A stretch of DNA of 64,000 nucleotides. It comes from Microbispora hainanensis (lineage in GTDB: Bacteria > Actinomycetota > Actinomycetes > Streptosporangiales > Streptosporangiaceae). The stretch is from contig NZ_CP108086.1 in assembly GCF_036186745.1 (NCBI RefSeq), positions 7,068,001 through 7,132,000 of the forward strand. Reading direction: 5' to 3'. The stretch's first letter is position 1. Every line of letters starts with the position of its first letter. Below are positions 59,767 through 64,000 of the stretch, piece after piece. The position numbers and the translations under genes were made by a program. The notes beneath the pieces were generated by a model. The model saw only the letters and a list, made by a program, of their open reading frames with translations. It made no database searches and was not told the DNA's origin.

Positions 59767-60699
59767 CTATGCCGTGCGGCCCTGCCCGGACGCCGTGTCG
59801 GCGTCGGCGAGGCCGGGGTCGAGGTTCGCGGCCCGCTCGCGCACCTGCGGGATGATCTCCCGGGCGAAGAACTCCTGCTCGCGCATGGTCGGCAGGGCGA
59901 GCAGCAGAGAGGTGAAGCCCGCCGCGACGATGCCGGTGAGCTGGTCCACCACCGCGTCGACGCCACCGGTGACGAGCTCCGGGGTCGGCGACCTGGAGGG
60001 ATCGACGAGGACCCGGACGTTGCAGGCGCACGTGATCGAGCCGGGGTCGCGCCCGGCGTCCCGCGCCGCCCGCCGTACGGCACGGCGCATCGCGGCGGCC
60101 TGCGCCAGGGAGATGCGCCCGAGCGAGGGCAGCCATCCGTCGGCCAGTTCCCCGGTGAGCGCCAGCGAGCGCGGGCCGTAGGAGCCGAGCCAGATCGGGA
60201 TGGGCCGCCGGGCGGCCGGGGTGATGACCGCGTCGCGGACCGTGTAGTGGTCGCCGCGGAACGAGACCGGCTCCCCCGCCCACAGCCCGCGGATGATCCC
60301 GATCGCCTCCCGCAGCGCCGCGACCTTCTGGCCCGGGCTGCGCCCGGCGAGCCCGAACGCGGCGAACTCGTGGTCGAAACCGCCGCCTCCGAGGCCGAGG
60401 ACGAGCCGCCCGCCCGACAGCCGGTCGACCGTCTCGGCGGTCTTGGCCACGACGGGGGGCTCGCGGTAGGGCAGCCCGAGCACGTTGGTGCCGACCTCGA
60501 TGGTCCTGGTGCGGGCGGCGATCCAGGACAGCGCGGTCAGCGGCTCCAGGCTGGGACGGCCGCCGTGCAGATGGTCGCTCAAGGTGAACAGGTCGTAGCC
60601 CAGCTCGTCCGCGCTCTGCGCGAGGTCGAGCGTCTCGCCGGCCGACAGGCCGCCGACGGCCCCTCCCGCGCCGAAGCGCAGCCGGTCGCGCGCGCTCAT
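59767..60699 (-). CDS. LLM-class F420/flavin-dependent oxidoreductase
   Basis: This 310-residue luciferase-like oxidoreductase shows SADELGYDLFTLSDHLHGG, the RTRTIEVGTNVLGLPYREP strand, LSGGRLVLGLGGGGFDHEF and PIWLGSYGPRSLALTGELADGW, matching the F420-dependent branch. It starts at ATG 60699 with AGGAGGAGG upstream and overlaps the stop of the LLM-rhodanese chimera. The C-terminus is shorter and more variable than in typical members but not obviously cut. Substrate unknown; the neighbouring rhodanese and ABC ATPase remnants suggest an old organosulfur uptake locus. Confidence 0.86.
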   Translation of the reverse strand: MSARDRLRFGAGGAVGGLSAGETLDLAQSADELGYDLFTLSDHLHGGRPSLEPLTALSWIAARTRTIEVGTNVLGLPYREPPVVAKTAETVDRLSGGRLVLGLGGGGFDHEFAAFGLAGRSPGQKVAALREAIGIIRGLWAGEPVSFRGDHYTVRDAVITPAARRPIPIWLGSYGPRSLALTGELADGWLPSLGRISLAQAAAMRRAVRRAARDAGRDPGSITCACNVRVLVDPSRSPTPELVTGGVDAVVDQLTGIVAAGFTSLLLALPTMREQEFFAREIIPQVRERAANLDPGLADADTASGQGRTA

Positions 60700-61355
60700 G
60701 CCCGTGCCTCCTCCTGGTCGTGCGGCCACGGCCGCTCCCCTCGTACGGCCGGCCGCCGCGGGTCCGCCGACCAGGCGGACCAGGAACCCGGGTAGAGCGC
60801 CGCCGAGCCGACGCCGGCGAGTTCGAGCGCCAGCAGGTCATGGCAGGCGGTCACGCCGCTGCCGCAGTAAACGGCCACCTCGGTGCCGTCGTCCACGCCG
60901 AGCTCCCGGTAGCGCAGCCGGAGGCGCTCCGGCGGCAGGAAGAAGCCGTCCTCGGTCAGGTTGCCCGCCCAGGGAGCGCTGTCCGGCTCCTGGCCGAAGA
61001 CCGCGTACGGCTCGGGGAAGAACGAGCCACCGGCGATGAGCTCTAGCCGGCCGTCGGAGAGGAGGGCGTAGTCCTCGGCGACGAGCACCGGGTCCCGGTT
61101 GGCCACCAGGGTGGTCCCGGTCGCGAGCCGGATGGAGGAGGTGCGTTCGGCGATCGCCGCCAGGATGACGACGGGCGACGGGATCACGTCCCGCTCGCCG
61201 AAGTGGTGCTCCCCCACCGTGTACCAGGCGAAGCCGAGCTCCTCGGCGGTGACCGCGGCACGGACGACGTCGCGCAGCCGTTCCCGCTGGGACAGCCGTT
61301 CGCCCGTGTGCGGGTCCGGCAGCAGGCTGCCGAAGGTGATGAGACCTGACTCCAT
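60696..61355 (-). pseudogene. Chimeric ORF: LLM oxidoreductase N-terminus joined to rhodanese C-terminus
   Basis: This open frame encodes 219 residues. Residues 1-123 are the start of an LLM oxidoreductase (ESGLITFGSLLPDPHTGERL, EELGFAWYTVGEHHFGERD, SIRLATGTTLVANRDPVL, LELIAGGSFFPEPYAVFGQ). Residues about 125-219 are the end of an SseA-type sulfurtransferase (WAGNLTEDGFFLPPERLRLR, then the active-site loop VAVYCGSGVTAC and SAALYPGSWSAWSADPRRP). Each part lacks the other half of its fold, so a deletion between two genes is the best explanation. The reading frame is intact, with GGAGGAA before ATG 61355, so a product may be made, but neither fold is complete. Confidence 0.8.
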
Positions 61356-62152
61356 TGGGGTTCCTCCGTCTGTGTCCGGAAACCGGGGATCGCGGCGAGC
61401 AGCTCCCGCGTGCAGGGGTGCCTCGGGCTGGTGAAGACGTCTTCCGCGTCGCCCTGCTCGACGATCCGGCCGCCGCGCATGACCGCGATCGTGTGGCTGA
61501 CCTGGCGTACGACGGCCAGGTCGTGGGAGATGAACAGATAGGTCAGGCCGCGTTCGCGCTGCAGCCTGGCCAGCAGCTCCAGGATCTGGGCCTGCACGGT
61601 CACGTCGAGGGCGGAGACCGGCTCGTCGCACACCAGCAGGTCGGGGTTCAGCGCCAGGGCGCGGGCGATGGCGACGCGCTGCCGCTGGCCGCCGGACAGC
61701 TCCCCCGCGCGGCGGCGGGCGAGCGAGGTGGGCAGGGCGACGTCGTCCAGCAGCGCGCGTACGGCCGCCGCCCTGCCTGCCGCGTCGTCCACGCCGTGGT
61801 TGCGCATCGGCTCGGTCAGCAGGTCCTCGACCGTGGAGCGGGGGTGCAGCGAGGTGTAGGGGTTCTGGTAGACGAGCTGGACCCGGCGCCGCAGCCGCCG
61901 CAGGGCCTCGCCCCGGGCGGAGGTGACGTCCTCGCCCGCGAAGCGCACGCTGCCCGCCGTCGGCCGTTCCAGACCGAGGATCATCCTGGCCGTCGTCGTC
62001 TTGCCCGACCCGGATTCGCCGACCAGGCCCAGCGTGGTCCCCGCGGGGATGTCGAAGTCCACGCCGTCCACCGCGTTCCTGGTGCCTCTGCGCCGCAGCG
62101 GGCCGGTGCGCACCGGGAAGGTCTTGGCGAGGCCGCGGACGCTGAGCAGCGC
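61184..62152 (-). CDS. Dipeptide/oligopeptide-type ABC ATP-binding protein (DppF-like), both ends disturbed
   Basis: From ALLSVRGLAKTFPV onward this frame encodes a complete DppF-type ATPase core: Walker A GESGSGKTT, the QNPYTSLHPR Q-loop, LSGGQRQR signature, LLVCDEP Walker B and FISHDLAVVRQ. No start codon with a ribosome site precedes it; the frame runs back into an MFS fragment and opens at ATG 62275. At the other end, after TRELLAAIPGF, the frame continues about 70 residues across the LLM chimera start to a stop at 61184, as if its own stop was lost. It is therefore probably non-functional or poorly expressed. Confidence 0.65.
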   Translation of the reverse strand, partial: ALLSVRGLAKTFPVRTGPLRRRGTRNAVDGVDFDIPAGTTLGLVGESGSGKTTTARMILGLERPTAGSVRFAGEDVTSARGEALRRLRRRVQLVYQNPYTSLHPRSTVEDLLTEPMRNHGVDDAAGRAAAVRALLDDVALPTSLARRRAGELSGGQRQRVAIARALALNPDLLVCDEPVSALDVTVQAQILELLARLQRERGLTYLFISHDLAVVRQVSHTIAVMRGGRIVEQGDAEDVFTSPRHPCTRELLAAIPGFRTQTEEPQWSQVSSPSAACCRTRTRANGCPSGNGCATSSVPRSPPRSSASPGTRWGSTTSASGT

Positions 62153-62165
62153 GGACGTCTCCCAG

Positions 62166-62285
62166 CAGGCCCAGGGCGGGGACCACCACCGTCTGCATGA
62201 GGGCGTAGCCGAAGACCGCGAGGCCGAGGGCGGCCAGCACACCGGCGCCTCTCGCGGCGGGGCTCGTCGTGTCATCCGCGTTCAC
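62166..62285 (-). pseudogene. MFS transporter N-terminal fragment
   Basis: From GTG 62285 the frame reads MNADDTTSPAARGAGVLAAL, then FGYALMQTVVVPALGLLG, the first helix of an MFS transporter, and then runs out of frame into the ABC ATPase gene. It starts next to a MarR operator and opposite the marR gene, the usual place for a MarR-controlled exporter. Only about 40 residues survive. Confidence 0.6.
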
Positions 62286-62298
62286 GAAGCCTCATTAG

Positions 62299-62351
62299 TT
62301 CGTAGTACGAACAGTTCGTAGTACGCACAAATTAGTTGGCTGTACGAACCG
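62299..62351. promoter_or_regulatory. Paired MarR-type operator
   Basis: TTCGTAGTACGAA (62299-62311) is a perfect odd dyad and TTCGTAGTACGCA (62315-62327) a near copy 16 bp on; a half-site GTACGAAC follows at 62342-62349. It lies between the divergent MFS fragment and the marR gene. Confidence 0.75.
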
Positions 62352-62383
62352 ATGTCAATTACGCTCGGACCAGGAGGATGCAG

Positions 62384-62863
62384 ATGACCACGACGACGGC
62401 CACGGGGACGGCCACGGGGACGGCCACGGGGACGGCCACGGGGACCGGCACGGACGCGGCGTTCGCCACCGCGCTGGTGCGCATGTCCCACGTCGTGCAG
62501 TACGTCTTCGCCGACGTGAGCCGGGAGCACGGCGTCACTCCGCAGCAGGCGCAGTTGCTGTGCATGCTGAACGACGGCCCCATCGGCATGACCGAGCTCA
62601 GCCGCCTCCTGCATCTGGAGAAGTCCAGCCTCACCGGGCTCGTGGACCGGGTGGAACGGCGCGGGCTCGTGACCCGGGTCAGCCATCCGCGCGACCGCCG
62701 CGCCTGCCGGATCTCGCTCACGCCCGAGGGCGCGGGGCTCGGCGAGCAGGTGCACGCGGAGATCTGCGCGCGTCTGGACGTCCTGGGCGAGGAGATGCCG
62801 GAGGCCGACAGGCTCCGGATCGCCACGGCCCTCATGGGCGTGGTCGCGCGCTACACCACCTGA
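62384..62863 (+). CDS. MarR-family repressor with a repetitive N-terminus
   Basis: This 159-residue winged-helix regulator contains YVFADVSREHGVTPQQAQLL, GPIGMTELSRLLHLEKSSL as the recognition helix, and the wing GLVTRVSHPRDRRACRISLT. The ATG at 62384 has AGGAGG 6 nt upstream. Residues 2-27 are Thr/Ala/Gly repeats encoded by four copies of a 12-bp unit (ACGGCCACGGGG). It should repress itself and the divergent gene from the operator just upstream, but that divergent gene is now a fragment. Confidence 0.9.
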   Translation: MTTTTATGTATGTATGTATGTGTDAAFATALVRMSHVVQYVFADVSREHGVTPQQAQLLCMLNDGPIGMTELSRLLHLEKSSLTGLVDRVERRGLVTRVSHPRDRRACRISLTPEGAGLGEQVHAEICARLDVLGEEMPEADRLRIATALMGVVARYTT

Positions 62864-63065
62864 GACGCACTGACCTGAGCCGGACCAGCCACCCGGCCGC
62901 GACTGCCCGAAGAAGGCGGAGCAGGCAGGTAATTACGCACACCGAAATGCCCGCCGTACGCACTTCCGCTGATGTCAGGGGCGTGGGCTCTCGCAAGAAT
63001 CGTCGTGATCGCGGTGATATGCGCCGATTCCAGGAGCACCTCAGGCAGCGTGCGCGGGGAGACCA

Positions 63066-63824
63066 ATGAGATACGAATTGCTCGGGCCATTACGCCTGGT
63101 GGACGAGGAGACGCACACGATCAGCGCGCCCAAGGTCGAGACGCTGCTGGCCGCGCTGCTGATCCGGGCGAACCAGCCGGTGTCGACCGACGAACTGCTC
63201 GACGAGCTGTGGGGGAACGATCCTCCGAAGCGCGCTCGCGCCGCCCTGCACGTCTACATCTCGCATCTGCGCAAGACCTACGTTCAGCCCGCGGTGGACG
63301 GGGCGGCCATCCGGACGCACGCCCAGGGCTACCTGCTGGAGGCGGACCGCGCGTCCGTGGACGTGTTCCGTCTGCAGAGCCTGCACGCCGCGGGCCGGGA
63401 CGGGGCGGACCGTGACCCGGAGCGGGCGCTGGAGTCGTTCGCCGCCGCGGCGGCCCTGTTCCGCGGGCCCGTGCTCGCCGGGATCGACAACGGGCTCATC
63501 GTCGGCACGTTCGCCCGCTGGGCCGAGGAGGTCCGGCTGGAGTGTCTTGAGGCGATCGCGATGTGCTCGCTGCGGCTCGGGCGGCACCGCGAGGTGATCG
63601 GCGACCTGTCCCGGTGGGTCGAGGAGTATCCGCTCAACGAGAACCTGCGCGAGCAGCTCATGCTGGCCCTCTACCGTTCCGGGCGGCGGGCCGAGGCGCT
63701 GGAGGTCTTCCAGTCGGCCCGGCAGGTGCTGCGGGAGGAGCTCGGGCTCGACCCCCGCGTGACCATGCGCCGGCTTCAGTTCGCGATCCTCTCCGCCGAC
63801 GCCGACCTCGCCATCGCGGGGTGA
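63066..63824 (+). CDS. SARP-family (AfsR/DnrI/RedD-type) transcriptional activator
   Basis: This 252-residue protein has an OmpR-like winged helix (about residues 15-95: TISAPKVETLLAALLIRANQ, TDELLDELWG, RARAALHVYISHLRK) and a bacterial transcriptional activation domain (from about 100: WAEEVRLECLEAIAMCSLRL, LREQLMLALYRSGRRAEAL, LREELGLDP). SARPs switch on antibiotic or other secondary-metabolite genes, binding direct repeats near the -35. No biosynthetic cluster is visible inside the window. The ATG at 63066 has GGGGAG 5 nt upstream. Confidence 0.93.
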   Translation: MRYELLGPLRLVDEETHTISAPKVETLLAALLIRANQPVSTDELLDELWGNDPPKRARAALHVYISHLRKTYVQPAVDGAAIRTHAQGYLLEADRASVDVFRLQSLHAAGRDGADRDPERALESFAAAAALFRGPVLAGIDNGLIVGTFARWAEEVRLECLEAIAMCSLRLGRHREVIGDLSRWVEEYPLNENLREQLMLALYRSGRRAEALEVFQSARQVLREELGLDPRVTMRRLQFAILSADADLAIAG

Positions 63825-63838
63825 GCCCCGGAGACGAC

Positions 63839-63876
63839 ACGAGGGGCGAGCCGGCTGCGGACGGCTCGCCCCTCGT
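63839..63876. terminator. Strong terminator hairpin after the SARP gene
   Basis: A 15-bp stem (63839-63853 with 63862-63876) and 8-nt loop followed by TTCG sit between the SARP gene and a convergent partial gene. Confidence 0.85.
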
Positions 63877-63900
63877 TTCGGGGCGCGGGGAACGGCCCCG

Positions 63901-64000
63901 TCAACCCCGGGCGGCGGGTGCGGCCCCCCGCGCGCCGGGGCGGTACCAGAAGACGAGCGCGACGAGCAGGGCGATCACCAGGGCGCCGCAGGCCCAGACG
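63901..64000 (-). CDS. C-terminal end of a membrane transporter (probably MFS), partial
   Basis: The minus-strand frame entering the window encodes a hydrophobic helix (VWACGALVIALLVALVFWYR) followed by a Pro/Gly/Arg/Ala tail and a stop at 63901. This is the usual end of an MFS permease. The rest lies outside the window, so the family is only a guess. Confidence 0.55.
   Translation of the reverse strand, partial: VWACGALVIALLVALVFWYRPGARGAAPAARG

Noticed and set aside
1..64000. tRNA, rRNA and known riboswitches
   Set aside because: No cloverleaf, rRNA-like stretch or recognisable riboswitch core was found on reading either strand.

Overview
The window is GC-rich DNA (roughly 70 %) with GTG/TTG starts, GGAGG-type ribosome sites and many 1-14 nt start/stop overlaps. 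It reads as a chromosomal, accessory-rich stretch of a filamentous actinobacterium. The family 2 carbohydrate-binding modules (CBM2) with Pro/Ser linkers, the SARP regulator, the actinobacterial kdp layout with a small leader ORF, and the PaaX, HxlR, DUF222-HNH and DUF6223 genes fit Streptosporangiaceae or Streptomycetaceae; the species cannot be read from the sequence.

Layout. 0-5.4 kb: an amino-acid ABC transporter operon ending in a CapA-type gene cut by the window edge, plus two PaaX-type regulators. 5.4-14.5 kb: a phosphonate-type ABC transporter (PhnD, PhnC, fused PhnE-PhnE) followed by a cytochrome P450, flanked by three secreted alpha/beta hydrolases. 14.5-42.4 kb: a plant cell-wall degradation region with GH62, GH53, CE2, CE12 and GH11 enzymes joined to CBM2, a clan-A-like hydrolase with a ricin-type lectin domain, and a broken GH5 mannanase. 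LacI-type operators and CGAAA-n-TTTCG xylan boxes lie in front of several of them. The region also holds an IS256-family element, a very long DUF222-HNH protein, an HxlR/LLM/F420-reductase group, an MFS-ArsR pair, a two-component system and many gene fragments.

42.6-51.5 kb: kdpFABC preceded by a 27-residue leader ORF, a SAV_915-like gene, a decayed DprA-phosphoribosyltransferase gene and an APC-family permease whose upstream region shares a 13-mer with the kdp promoter region. 51.7-53.6 kb: an AsnC-LysA pair. 53.8-59.7 kb: the most interesting block, a Trypco1 protein translationally coupled to a 1362-residue trypsin-STAND NTPase-WD40 protein, with a divergent two-TM protein and a SnoaL-like protein. 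This looks like a protease/NTPase conflict (defence or cell-suicide) module. 59.7-64 kb: LLM and ABC genes that carry several fusion scars, a MarR repressor with a clear paired operator, a SARP regulator, and the tail of an MFS gene.

A striking general property is the number of internal-deletion scars. Examples are patatin joined to an FAD monooxygenase fragment, GH5 without its catalytic glutamates, LLM joined to rhodanese, MFS joined to an ABC ATPase, and orphan fragments of lectin, lyase, Rid and glycosyltransferase genes. Short tandem repeats (12-24 bp) have expanded at many gene edges. Function assignments are from reading translated motifs only; no database search was possible.
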